From the NCBI RefSeq assembly GCF_000729995.1, contig NZ_JNFG01000043.1:1-48813 (forward strand): a DNA stretch of 48,813 nucleotides, written 5' to 3'. Every line of letters starts with the position of its first letter. Within the stretch, counting starts at the first letter, position 1. The position numbers and the translations under genes were made by a program. The stretch comes from Caballeronia sordidicola (GTDB taxonomy: Bacteria > Pseudomonadota > Gammaproteobacteria > Burkholderiales > Burkholderiaceae). Below the pieces are notes generated by a model. The model had not been told where the DNA came from. It saw only the letters and a program-made list of their open reading frames with translations, and did no database searches. Positions 1 through 8,742 of this stretch are shown in pieces.

Positions 1-888
1 GCCGTTCAGACGCACCTGGATAGCCGAGCCCTCACGTCCGTGCGTCAGCGCATTGCCGATCAAATTCGAAAACACCTGCGACAACAGATCACCATCGCCC
101 TGCATCAGCGTATCGCCATCGCGGAAAATGAAGATGCGGCCCTGACCCACCCGCGCCTCGTATTCCTCGACAATATTCTTCGCCAGCGTCATCAACTCCA
201 CCGCCCGCGGCTGCAGCGTCACGCGCCCGCCGCGCAAGCGCGCGAGATTGAGCAACTGGTCGACCATGCGCACCATCCGCATGCCGCTGCTCTTGATACG
301 GGTGCCGATATTCGCCACGTTTTCATCCGGCACGAACCGCGCAAGATATTCCGCCGATGCAATCACCGCCGACAACGGCGTGCGCAGATCGTGGCCGAGC
401 ACGGCCATGAGCATTTCGTTGGCATCGAGGAGTTGCTGGACCGTCGCCAGTTGCGTGGCGAGCTGCTGCTTCTGCTTCTCGATCTGGATGAAGACATCTA
501 CCTTCGAATTCAGGATCCGCGAGTCGTACGGCTTGTAGAGGAAATCCACCGCCCCCGCTTCATAGCCGCGAAACGTGCGCCCGGTGTCCTGCGCGGTCGC
601 GGTCAGGAAGATGATCGGCACATGCGCGGTACGCGGGCTGCCGCGCATCAGTTCAGCCAGTTCGAAGCCATCCATGCCGGGCATGTTGACATCGAGAATG
701 GCGAGTGCGACCTCGTGCTTGAGCAGCAGTTCGAGCGCGGCCGGCCCCGATCCTGCCGCGAGCACCGAGATATCCGGCCGCGCCAGCGACGCTTCCAGTG
801 CAGTGATGTTGTTCTGCACATCGTCGACGATCAGGACGTAAATGGGCGGCTTCAGCGGCTGCCTGCCGGGTTGCCTGATGTGTTCCAT
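1..888 (-). CDS. Response regulator/histidine kinase, C-terminus cut by window edge
   Basis: The reading frame opens at an ATG at 888 and runs off the left edge, so 296 codons are seen. Residues about 16-132 form a receiver domain: an acidic pair at D22-D23, phosphoacceptor D66 in ILDVNMPGMDG, and K119 in the YKP motif. A short helical linker rich in Q and K (136-160) leads to a HisKA domain with H166 in GHDLRTP. The beginning of the ATPase domain follows, with an N-box reading NLIGNALTHG. The receiver-before-kinase order suggests it takes phosphate from another kinase or senses through a partner, since no membrane segment or sensory domain is present. It is the last visible gene of a minus-strand operon, 32 nt after the CheB-like gene. 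Family assignment is secure; the signal and output are unknown. Confidence 0.9.
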   Translation of the reverse strand, partial: MEHIRQPGRQPLKPPIYVLIVDDVQNNITALEASLARPDISVLAAGSGPAALELLLKHEVALAILDVNMPGMDGFELAELMRGSPRTAHVPIIFLTATAQDTGRTFRGYEAGAVDFLYKPYDSRILNSKVDVFIQIEKQKQQLATQLATVQQLLDANEMLMAVLGHDLRTPLSAVIASAEYLARFVPDENVANIGTRIKSSGMRMVRMVDQLLNLARLRGGRVTLQPRAVELMTLAKNIVEEYEARVGQGRIFIFRDGDTLMQGDGDLLSQVFSNLIGNALTHGREGSAIQVRLNG

Positions 889-920
889 TAGCGGAGTTCC
901 ATTAGCGTGTCAGCTCCAAG

Positions 921-1529
921 TCAACCGCGTTGGCGGCGCGTGCCCGCAACCATGCGCGCCATGCGGGCGACCATGACGTCGAGCGTGAGAATGTCGTGCA
1001 CGCCGCCGCGCGCGATGGCGCCAAGCGGCATGGCGTCGGCCACTGCGGTATGCGGGTCTTGCACCCAGCAGCGCCCGCCTGCCCGCGAGATCGCAACCAG
1101 GCCGCGTGCGCCATCGTCGTTGGCGCCGGACAGCACGATGCCGAGCAGCGTATCGGCAAAACAGAGTGCCGCCGATTCAAACAGCACATCCACCGATGGC
1201 CGCGAAAACCGCACGGGCGGATCGACGGAAAGGGAGATCGTGCAGTCCGGCTCGACCAGCATGTGATACCCCGGCGGCGCAATATAGATCGTGCCGCCGG
1301 CGATCTCGTCCTTGTCATCGGGCTCGACGACCGGCAACCGGCAACGTGCGGCAAACAATGCGGGCAGCATGCTCGGCGGGTCGTTCCTGACATGCACGAC
1401 CACCAGCACGGCAGGGCGGAAATCGGCCGGCAGCGCGGGCAAGATGTGGTTCAACGCTTCGATGCCCCCCGCCGATGCCCCAATCACGATGGCTTCGATT
1501 GCATCCAGGGAATCTGTCGATGGTGTCAT
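921..1529 (-). CDS. CheB-like protein-glutamate methylesterase without a receiver domain
   Basis: The 202-residue product is a bare CheB catalytic domain. S19 in IGASAGG, H46 in VVHV and D139 in SGANDDG match the catalytic Ser-His-Asp triad of CheB methylesterases, which remove methyl groups from glutamates of chemoreceptors. The usual N-terminal receiver domain is absent; the phosphorylation input may come from the adjacent kinase genes (inference). The start codon lies 2 nt after the stop of the CheR-like gene, so the two are probably translated together. No methyl-accepting receptor, CheA or CheW gene is visible here, so a chemotaxis role should not be assumed. Such CheR/CheB pairs beside hybrid kinases are known in proteobacteria, but their substrates are mostly undefined. 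Confidence 0.88.
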   Translation of the reverse strand: MTPSTDSLDAIEAIVIGASAGGIEALNHILPALPADFRPAVLVVVHVRNDPPSMLPALFAARCRLPVVEPDDKDEIAGGTIYIAPPGYHMLVEPDCTISLSVDPPVRFSRPSVDVLFESAALCFADTLLGIVLSGANDDGARGLVAISRAGGRCWVQDPHTAVADAMPLGAIARGGVHDILTLDVMVARMARMVAGTRRQRG

Positions 1530-1531
1530 CG

Positions 1532-2374
1532 CTAGACCTTTTGATACAAACGCTCGCGCGCATCGAAATCGGAGAAACTGCCCGCGTGTTTTGAGAACCG
1601 CAGGCTCTCTTTGCTGCCCAGCCCGAGGAATCCGCGCCGCACCAGCGAATCGCTGAACAGACCCAGCGCACGGTCCTGCAACGCACGGTCGAAATAGATC
1701 AGGACGTTACGGCACGACACGAGATGCGCTTCGAGAAACACGCTGTCGGTGGCGAGGCTGTGATCGGCGAACACGACGCGCGACTTGAGGGTCTGCGAAA
1801 ATTTCGCCGCGCCGTAGGCCGCGTGGTAGTAGTCGGAGAGCGAACGCTTGCCGCCCGCCGCCAGATAGTTCTGGCTGAAACTCGCTAGGCGATCCAGCGG
1901 GTAAATGCCGTTCTCGGCTTGGCGCAAGGCATCGGCATTGATGTCCGTGGCGTACAAAACCGTGCGGTCCGCAATGTTCTCCTCAGCGAACAGAATGGCG
2001 AGCGACCACAATTCCTCGCCGCTGCTGCACCCCGCCACCCACACCTTGATGGACGGATAAGTCTGCAGGATCGGCACGACTTGTTCCCGGATGGAGCGGA
2101 AATACGCCGGGTCGCGGAACATCTCGCTGACCTGCACCGTCAGGTACTGGAACAAGCGCGAGAACAACGTGGCGTCACGGAGAATGCGCTCCTGCAATTG
2201 CGACAGCGTCGCGAACCCCAGGTCGTGCAGCGCTTGAGTCAGGCGCCGCCGCAGCGAACTCACGGAGTAATGGCGGAAGTCATGCTGATACTTCAGGTAA
2301 ACGGCTTCGAGCAACAGCTTCAACTCGATGTCGAAGATCGCTTCTTCCGTGTTCTTCAGGGTTCGATGCGGCAT
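1532..2374 (-). CDS. CheR-like protein-glutamate O-methyltransferase
   Basis: The 280-residue product has the two CheR parts: an N-terminal helical domain (about 10-75) and an S-adenosylmethionine-binding domain. Landmarks are TVQVSEMFRDP at about 79-89, which corresponds to the CheR motif before the SAM fold, and VWVAGCSSGEE at 111-121, the SAM-binding glycine loop. CheR enzymes methylate glutamates on chemoreceptors. I chose the start at 2374 (MPHRTLKN) because it lies 12 nt after the upstream kinase ends. A longer in-frame extension to 2479 would overlap that gene by about 90 nt and has no family resemblance. The gene sits between a hybrid kinase and a CheB-like gene in one operon. Confidence 0.88.
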   Translation of the reverse strand: MPHRTLKNTEEAIFDIELKLLLEAVYLKYQHDFRHYSVSSLRRRLTQALHDLGFATLSQLQERILRDATLFSRLFQYLTVQVSEMFRDPAYFRSIREQVVPILQTYPSIKVWVAGCSSGEELWSLAILFAEENIADRTVLYATDINADALRQAENGIYPLDRLASFSQNYLAAGGKRSLSDYYHAAYGAAKFSQTLKSRVVFADHSLATDSVFLEAHLVSCRNVLIYFDRALQDRALGLFSDSLVRRGFLGLGSKESLRFSKHAGSFSDFDARERLYQKV

Positions 2375-2385
2375 GGCGGATCTGG

Positions 2386-5300
2386 CTATCGTTGGCGCAA
2401 CCAGACTCGACACAGCGACACCAGCTTGTCGACGTCGATCGGCTTCGAAATATAATCGTCCGCACCCGCCTCCAGGCACTTCTGGCGATCGCTCGCCATC
2501 GCTTTTGCGGTCAGCGCGATGATCGGCAGCCGTGCATGGTCGGGGTTCTTGCGAATCTCGGTCATGGCGGTTAGCCCATCCATTTCCGGCATCATGATGT
2601 CCATCAGCACGAGGTCAATCTGCGGATGGCGGGCAAGCGAATCCAGCGCCTCGCGGCCATTACGCGCGATTTCCAGCTTCGCCCCCAGCGGCTCGATCAC
2701 ATGCGACAACGCGAAGATATTGCGGACATCGTCTTCGGCCAGCAGGATCGTGCGGCCCTCGAAGACGTCGTCGCGCTGGCGCGCCGCGCGCAGCATGCGC
2801 TGCTGTTCCGGCGGCAACGCGCTCTCCACGCTATGAAGGAACAACGTCACTTCGTCTACCAGACGTTCCGGCGACTTCGCGCCCTTGATGATGATCGACT
2901 TGGAATAACGGCGCAGGCGCTGCTCCTCGTCCGGCGACAACACGCGCCCCGTGTACACGATCACCGGCGGCGACGCATGCTCCTGCGACGTGGATACCTG
3001 TTCCAGCAAGTCGTAACCCGAACCGTCCGGCAAGGCGAGATCCATCACGATGCAATCGAAGCTCGTGCGGTTTATCTGCTCCAGCGCTTGTGCAATCGTC
3101 CCTGCTTCCACGATCTCGACCGTCTCGCTCTTCAGCAACGCGTGGATGCTCTGGCGCAGCGCCGGGTCGTCCTCGACCACCAGCACGCGCCGCGTGCCCT
3201 GCGCCGAACGCGCTTCGAGCTTGCGGATGGCCCCGGCAAGTGTGTCGCGTGCGCTCGGTTTGAGGGTGTAGCCAATCGCGCCGAGATGCAGCGCGACATC
3301 GGCATGATCCGTCGACGAGACGATGTGAATCGGGATGTGACGCGTGAGCGGATCGTGCTTGAGCCATTCGAGCACGGTCAGGCCCGACTGGTCGGGCAAG
3401 CCGACATCGAGCAGGATGCCGTTCGGCTGCAGCGTGCGGGCCAGTTCCACGCCTTGTGTCGCGGTGGTCGCGTGCACGAAGTCGAATTCGAGTTCATGCG
3501 CGAGGTCGTGCAGGATGTGCGCGAAACGCAAGTCGTCTTCAATCGCCAGGATCACGCGGTCCGGGCGCTTGCGGTTGGCGCGGTCGTCGGCTATGGGCTG
3601 CGGCGCCGGGAAGTTCGCATGCGGCGCGCGCCAGGCCGACGGTTCAAGAGAAGCAGGAGCCGATGCCATCGCCGTGAGGTGCGCCGGCGCGTGGTTCTGC
3701 ACCTCAGCAACGCTGGCGGCCATTTCCGACACGGCGTGCTCCGGCTCGCTCATATGCCCGATCACGTCGAGCTTGGCGGTTACCGTACCCTCCTGAACGG
3801 CCAGCGGCAGCGTGACCGAAAACACGCTGCCTTTGCCCGGTTCGCTCGCCACGCTCACTGAACCGCCGAGCAACCGCGAGAATTCCCTCGATATCGATAA
3901 CCCCAGGCCGCTGCCGCCGTATTTGCGGCTGGTCGTGCCATCGGCTTGCTGGAACGCCTGGAATATGAGGTCCTGTTTATCGCGCGCAATGCCGATGCCC
4001 GTATCGCGCACATCGAAGCGCAACGCGTTTTCGTTGTTGTCCGCCTTATGCACGGACACCGTCACCTGGCCCTGCTCGGTGAACTTGAATGCGTTCGACA
4101 ACAGGTTGCGCAAGACTTGCTGAAGCCGCTGGTTGTCGGTGACGAAATACGCCGGCACGCCCTCCGCGCGCTCGGTCACGAACTTCAGGCGCTTCGAGTC
4201 CGCAATCGGCGCGAAGGATTGCTGCAACGACTGCAACATCCCGTCGATGGCAACCGGTGCGAACTGCACATCCATCTGCCCTGCTTCCACCTTCGACAAA
4301 TCCAGGATGTCGTTGATCAGCGACAGCAGGTCACTGTTCGACGAATGAATGGTCGCGGCGTAACGCACCTGTTCATCGGAGAGGTTACCGTGCTTGTTGT
4401 CCTCCAGAAGCTTGGCGAGGATCAACGAACTGTTCAACGGCGTGCGCAATTCGTGAGACATGTTCGCGAGGAACTCGGACTTGTACTGGCTCGCGCGCTC
4501 CAGGGCCAGCGCGTTCGCTTCGAGTTCCTTTTGCGCGCGCACCAGTTCCGTTTTTTGCCGTTCGAGATGCTGTGTGTATTCCTCGAGATGCACGTTCGTC
4601 TGCTCGAGCTCGGCCTGTTGCGTTTCCAGCCGCGCCTGCGTATCCATCAACACGCGGCCGCGCTCCTCGAGCTCTTCATTCGATACCCGCAGCTCTTCCT
4701 GCTGCACCTGCAATTCCTCGCTCTGGCGCTGCGTTTCCTCCAGCAACTCCACCATCCGCAACCGATACTGCGCCGAGCGCAGCGCCATGCCCATTGCTTC
4801 AGCAGCGTTCTCGAGCAACTCGCGGGTATCGTTCACCGAGTTTTCATCGCCGATAAAGCCCACTTCCAGCACGCCGGTCACTTCGCCATCGGCCATCATG
4901 GGCGCGACCACGCAGTGGCTCGAAGGCGCCGATGCCAGCGCCGAGCCGACCTTTAGAAAATCCGATCCCGCGCCCCTGACCTCGATCGCCCGTTTCTCGT
5001 CGAGCACTTGCCCGAGCAACCCCTGGCCCCGCGTGATCCGCTGCGGCACGTCGCTGTCGGCAGGCAGCGCCCAGGCCGCGATGCGCTCGAGCGTTTCGCC
5101 TTCACGGCTGTACAGCACGGCGACATGCGCGCCGACGTACGGCACAAGCGAGCGAAGGATGCCGTCAGCGACGGCAGCGGGGACGAGATCGCCGCGCATC
5201 TGCAAGCCGATCTGGACTTCGCCCTGCTTGAGCCACGCGCTGCGTTGCAGGTTCAGCCGCGTTTTGATATAGAGATGCCCCACGCCGGCCAGCACGAACA

Positions 5301-5586
5301 TCACGATCACGCCGATCACGCGGTTGAGTTGCAGCACGAGCGGGGCAGTGAGCGCGTCGGCGTTCGTGAGGATATAACCCGTGAACATCAGCACGGAGGC
5401 CACGCCGGCGGTGATAAACGGCATATTGGGCCGGTCGACCCACATGCAGAGCGCGACCGGCAGCATGTAGAACACCCAGATGGCCACACGCAGCGGCGTG
5501 AGCCAGTCGACCGCAAAGACGATCAGGAGCAACATCGCGATCGCGAAGGTCAGCCACGCGGATCGATTTCGACTGTCTATGAACAT
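2386..5586 (-). CDS. Membrane hybrid histidine kinase with GAF domain and three receivers
   Basis: The 1066-residue sensor kinase begins with several hydrophobic segments (about 10-105), consistent with a small membrane anchor. A GAF-like domain follows (about 130-270), then a long coiled coil rich in E, Q and L (275-370). The HisKA domain has H378 in MSHELRTP, and the ATPase domain (about 485-595) has DTGIGI and GSGLGLSI. Three receivers follow: about 677-795 (D727), 800-920 (D849) and 946-1064 (D996). The second has YTGR and KGAKSPE where a classical receiver has its Lys loop, so it may be atypical. Three receivers on one chain suggest a branched phosphorelay. It is the first gene of the minus-strand operon that continues with CheR, CheB and another kinase. 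Confidence 0.93.
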   Translation of the reverse strand: MFIDSRNRSAWLTFAIAMLLLIVFAVDWLTPLRVAIWVFYMLPVALCMWVDRPNMPFITAGVASVLMFTGYILTNADALTAPLVLQLNRVIGVIVMFVLAGVGHLYIKTRLNLQRSAWLKQGEVQIGLQMRGDLVPAAVADGILRSLVPYVGAHVAVLYSREGETLERIAAWALPADSDVPQRITRGQGLLGQVLDEKRAIEVRGAGSDFLKVGSALASAPSSHCVVAPMMADGEVTGVLEVGFIGDENSVNDTRELLENAAEAMGMALRSAQYRLRMVELLEETQRQSEELQVQQEELRVSNEELEERGRVLMDTQARLETQQAELEQTNVHLEEYTQHLERQKTELVRAQKELEANALALERASQYKSEFLANMSHELRTPLNSSLILAKLLEDNKHGNLSDEQVRYAATIHSSNSDLLSLINDILDLSKVEAGQMDVQFAPVAIDGMLQSLQQSFAPIADSKRLKFVTERAEGVPAYFVTDNQRLQQVLRNLLSNAFKFTEQGQVTVSVHKADNNENALRFDVRDTGIGIARDKQDLIFQAFQQADGTTSRKYGGSGLGLSISREFSRLLGGSVSVASEPGKGSVFSVTLPLAVQEGTVTAKLDVIGHMSEPEHAVSEMAASVAEVQNHAPAHLTAMASAPASLEPSAWRAPHANFPAPQPIADDRANRKRPDRVILAIEDDLRFAHILHDLAHELEFDFVHATTATQGVELARTLQPNGILLDVGLPDQSGLTVLEWLKHDPLTRHIPIHIVSSTDHADVALHLGAIGYTLKPSARDTLAGAIRKLEARSAQGTRRVLVVEDDPALRQSIHALLKSETVEIVEAGTIAQALEQINRTSFDCIVMDLALPDGSGYDLLEQVSTSQEHASPPVIVYTGRVLSPDEEQRLRRYSKSIIIKGAKSPERLVDEVTLFLHSVESALPPEQQRMLRAARQRDDVFEGRTILLAEDDVRNIFALSHVIEPLGAKLEIARNGREALDSLARHPQIDLVLMDIMMPEMDGLTAMTEIRKNPDHARLPIIALTAKAMASDRQKCLEAGADDYISKPIDVDKLVSLCRVWLRQR

Positions 5587-5745
5587 TGGCTGAAGACTTT
5601 TCTTTAAATTTCGGGTCTGGCGGACTTAAGCAGCACCGGACCATAGCACGAGCCGCGAACCCTTGTCACATATGGGCTGGCGGCTGAACGAGACGCTTCG
5701 GAAGACGCGCAACTGTTACCTTTGCAAGACAAAAAAGAGGCAAAA

Positions 5746-6768
5746 ATGACTGACCCGTTAAGTGGGGACGCCCGCGGGCGCGTGCTTGTCACCGGCGCAT
5801 CCGGTTTCGTCGGATCGGCGGTGGCTCGCATTGCGCGGGAGCGCGGTTTCGACGTTCGCGTAGTCATACGCAAGACCAGTTCCCGGCAGAACCTGGAAGG
5901 TCTCGACGCCGAAGTCGTGATCGGCGACATGCGCGACGAGGCCTCCATGCGCGCCGCCATGAAGGGCGTGCGCTACCTGCTGCATGTGGCCGCCGACTAC
6001 CGCATCTGGGCGCGCGATCCGGGCGAAATCGAGCGCGCCAACCTGGAAGGCACCGAGGCCACCATGCGCGCAGCGCTGGCCGAGGGGGTCGAGCGGATCG
6101 TGTACACGAGCAGCGTGGCGACGCTGAAGGTGAGTCCGGCGGGAGATATCGTCGATGAAACGAAGCCTGCGCAGGCCCATCAGACCATTGGCGCGTACAA
6201 ACGCAGCAAGGTGCTGGCGGAGCGCGCGGTCGAGCGCATGATCGCGATTGACGGCTTGCCGGCGGTGATCGTGAACCCGTCCACGCCGATCGGTCCGCGC
6301 GACGTCAAGCCGACGCCGACGGGGCGGATCATCGTGGAAGCGGCCACGGGCAAGATCCCCGCTTTCGTCGATACCGGCCTGAACCTCGTGCACGTAGACG
6401 ACGTGGCGAACGGTCATTTACTGGCGCTGGAGCGTGGCGTGATTGGCGAGCGATATATTCTCGGCGGCGAAAACCTGTCGCTGCAGCAAATGCTGGCGGA
6501 CATTGCCGGCCTCGCCGGACGCAAGCCGCCGACCATCAAGCTGCCGCGCGGCCCGCTGTATCCGCTTGCAATCGGCGCAGAGCTTTATGCCAAGTTCAGC
6601 GGCAAGGAGCCGTTTGTTACGGTCGATGGCTTGAGGATGTCCAAGAACAAGATGTACTTCACGTCGGCGAAAGCGGAGCGGGAACTGGGGTACAAGGCAC
6701 GGCCTTATGGCGAAGGCCTGAGCCACGCGCTGGACTGGTTCCGGGCGAACGGCTATCTGAAACGATAA
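5746..6768 (+). CDS. hpnA: Hopanoid-associated sugar epimerase/reductase HpnA
   Basis: The 340-residue product is an NAD(P)-binding extended short-chain dehydrogenase of the dihydroflavonol-reductase type. It has the glycine motif VTGASGFVGSA near the N-terminus, YTSSVATL in the active-site strand, and the catalytic pair in YKRSK. HpnA is regularly found in hopanoid loci and is thought to act on the sugar part of the hopanoid side chain, but its exact reaction is not firmly settled. I prefer the ATG at 5746 because an AGAGG sequence lies just upstream; an in-frame ATG at 5722 would add eight residues without a ribosome site. It is transcribed away from the kinase operon and is the first of the hopanoid genes here. 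Confidence 0.88.
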   Translation: MTDPLSGDARGRVLVTGASGFVGSAVARIARERGFDVRVVIRKTSSRQNLEGLDAEVVIGDMRDEASMRAAMKGVRYLLHVAADYRIWARDPGEIERANLEGTEATMRAALAEGVERIVYTSSVATLKVSPAGDIVDETKPAQAHQTIGAYKRSKVLAERAVERMIAIDGLPAVIVNPSTPIGPRDVKPTPTGRIIVEAATGKIPAFVDTGLNLVHVDDVANGHLLALERGVIGERYILGGENLSLQQMLADIAGLAGRKPPTIKLPRGPLYPLAIGAELYAKFSGKEPFVTVDGLRMSKNKMYFTSAKAERELGYKARPYGEGLSHALDWFRANGYLKR

Positions 6769-6925
6769 AGCGCGATGAAGCGATGACTCGTACTGCGCGA
6801 TGCCTGTTGTTTTGATGACATTTTTAACGCTCTACATGCATTTTGTTACAACGTGTGGCGACGTTGCGCGATACGCAGCAGTTAAAATCGCAGGTTCGAT
6901 GCAAGGCTAGCAAGGCAAACAACGC

Positions 6926-7450
6926 ATGAACTTAACCGACCAGCTCGGCGCGCTGGAATCAAGCCTCGATGAGCTGATTTCTGCCGCCGCTTCTATTCCA
7001 GTTTCTCCCGACTCTTCCATTGACTCTGTTGCTGACGCGGCCGTTGAACCGGCCCCGGCTTCTGGGTCGATCGCGGCCGTTGTTGAAGAAAAACCGCCCG
7101 TGGCTGAACCGCCCGTGGCTGAAGAAAAGCCCACGCTGAACGTCTCGCGCCCGGAAAAGAACCTGATCGCGATGACCATTGGCGGGGTGTCGGTGGCGTT
7201 GAGCCCTGAAGGGGTATCGGAGTTGATCGAGGAATTATCGAACGCGCGCGCTTCGATGGACGTCGAACAGCCCGGCGGACTGCCGCCCAACTGGCGCTTT
7301 GTCGCGACGAAAAACCCGGTGATGGCCACGCAACGTTATTCGAACGGCGATCGTTTGCTGGTGTTGCGCCATACCGGACACGGCTGGGTGCCGTTCTCTT
7401 TCTCGCCCGACATGGTGATCGAGATGTACGCAATGCTGACAAAGCGGTGA
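6926..7450 (+). CDS. Unknown 174-residue protein between hpnA and hpnB
   Basis: I do not recognise this protein. The N-terminal half (about 1-85) is low-complexity, rich in Ser, Ala, Pro, Val and Glu, with a duplicated PPVAE-type motif near 55-65. The C-terminal half (about 80-174) looks like a compact domain with alternating hydrophobic strands (LIAMTIGGVSVAL, LLVLRHTGHGWVPF) and two likely helices. No signal peptide or membrane segment is evident, so it is probably cytoplasmic. It lies between hpnA and the convergent hpnB and ends at a strong hairpin. The upstream spacer (6769-6925) shows no clear ribosome site beyond an AAGG. Coding is supported by the third-position composition and the open frame; function is unknown. 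Confidence 0.75.
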   Translation: MNLTDQLGALESSLDELISAAASIPVSPDSSIDSVADAAVEPAPASGSIAAVVEEKPPVAEPPVAEEKPTLNVSRPEKNLIAMTIGGVSVALSPEGVSELIEELSNARASMDVEQPGGLPPNWRFVATKNPVMATQRYSNGDRLLVLRHTGHGWVPFSFSPDMVIEMYAMLTKR

Positions 7451-7457
7451 GTTGGAT

Positions 7458-7482
7458 CGTATGGGCATCAAACGCCCATACG
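7458..7482. terminator. Hairpin between convergent genes
   Basis: A perfect 9-bp inverted repeat, CGTATGGGC and GCCCATACG, with a 7-nt loop sits between the 174-residue gene and the convergent hpnB. The position and stem suggest a bidirectional transcription terminator, although no long T-run follows on either strand. Confidence 0.6.
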
Positions 7483-7498
7483 ACTCGCCTCCATCCGC

Positions 7499-8692
7499 TC
7501 AAGGCGCCTGAACCCGCGCCTTCCACTGTCCGCCCTTCCCGCGCCAGAACCGTATGGCCGAGCCAACCGTCGCGCTGACATAAAACAGCGCGATGACCGG
7601 AAGTATTGGCGCCCAGAGAATGGAGCGGCGGTAGTAGCGCAACATTGGCGCATAGGCGCAGCACATCGCGATCCACGCGAGCCATGCCGGCCAGCCCTTC
7701 GCACCCAGCGTCAAGGCAACCACTGGCGGCGCGAGATAAATCACGCACATCGCAAGCACCGTCCCGACCAGCAGCAGCGCTGAATAACGCAACTGCGTGA
7801 ATGCCGTGCGCGCGATCATGTTCCAGATTTCGCTCCAGTCGTCGTAAGGCCGCAGCGATTCGCTGTCGGCGGCAAGATCCAGACGGATCGGCCGCGCCGC
7901 GTTCACGCCGTTACGAAACTTGATGCGCGAAGCAAGGCTGCAATCGTCGATCAGCTCGCCGCGAATCGATTCGATCCCGCCCGCTTCCTTCAGCGCCGCA
8001 CGCCGCACCATCATGCAACCACCCGCGGCGGCCGCCGTGCGGTTGCTCACGTCGTTGACCCACGCGAACGGATACAGCTTCGCGAAAAAGAACACGAACG
8101 CGGGAATCAGCGCCTTTTCCCAAGACGAATCGCTGCGCAGCCGCACCATCAGCGAGACCAGATCGCGATCTTCCAGGATGGCGCGCGCGACGAGTTGCGA
8201 GGCGGCATTGGCGGGATGGCGGATGTCGGCGTCGGTGAGCAGCAGGTAATCGGCTGGAAAACCCAGTCCATCGATAGCCGCAATCCCTTGCGACTGCGCC
8301 CACACCTTGCCGGACCAGCCCGGCGGCAAGGCAGCGGCCGTCAGTACGGTCAGACGGTCTTCGAAACCGCCGTCGCGCGCGGCGGCCTGAGCGGCGTCGG
8401 CGGTGCCGTCGGTGCTGTGGTCATCGACGACGATCAGATGAAACGAACCCGCGTAATCCTGAGCGAGCAGCGAGCTCACGGCCCGGCCGATCACGTCGGC
8501 TTCATTGCGCGCCGGCACGACGGCGACGACCGCCGGCCATGCGCCGCGACGCGCGATTTCCGCCTGGCCGACTGCGTGCACGGTACTTTCGCTGAGCCGT
8601 TCGAGGGCTTGCGCGCGCCAGAAACCGCCGCGGCCAAACAGCAGGACCAGCCAGATGAAGAGGGACAACCAGGCAATCAGGAGCATTGTCAA
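7499..8692 (-). CDS. hpnB: Hopanoid-associated glycosyltransferase HpnB
   Basis: The 397-residue product is a family-2 glycosyltransferase with membrane anchors. A hydrophobic segment covers about 2-24, followed by the GT-A fold with VVPARNEAD, VVDDHSTDGT and the metal-binding LLTDADIRHP motif. The QxxRW-type region is replaced by a sequence near YDDWSEIWNMIARTAFTQLRYS. Two or more hydrophobic helices fill the C-terminal third. HpnB proteins are found with hopanoid genes and are thought to act on the polar side chain. A second ATG two codons downstream (8686) is equally plausible as the start. It lies 50 nt behind hpnC on the same strand, so the two are likely one transcript. Confidence 0.88.
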   Translation of the reverse strand: MTMLLIAWLSLFIWLVLLFGRGGFWRAQALERLSESTVHAVGQAEIARRGAWPAVVAVVPARNEADVIGRAVSSLLAQDYAGSFHLIVVDDHSTDGTADAAQAAARDGGFEDRLTVLTAAALPPGWSGKVWAQSQGIAAIDGLGFPADYLLLTDADIRHPANAASQLVARAILEDRDLVSLMVRLRSDSSWEKALIPAFVFFFAKLYPFAWVNDVSNRTAAAAGGCMMVRRAALKEAGGIESIRGELIDDCSLASRIKFRNGVNAARPIRLDLAADSESLRPYDDWSEIWNMIARTAFTQLRYSALLLVGTVLAMCVIYLAPPVVALTLGAKGWPAWLAWIAMCCAYAPMLRYYRRSILWAPILPVIALFYVSATVGSAIRFWRGKGGQWKARVQAP

Positions 8693-8742
8693 TTCAGGTT
8701 AAGCAGATTCAACATCAGGAGGGACGCCACATGCGCGCAAAG

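Noticed and set aside
2626..4956. Very long open frames on the plus strand, opposite the hybrid kinase.
   Set aside because: They mirror a GC-rich coding frame with full kinase and receiver motifs; the products are rich in Arg, His and Gln, as expected for antisense frames.
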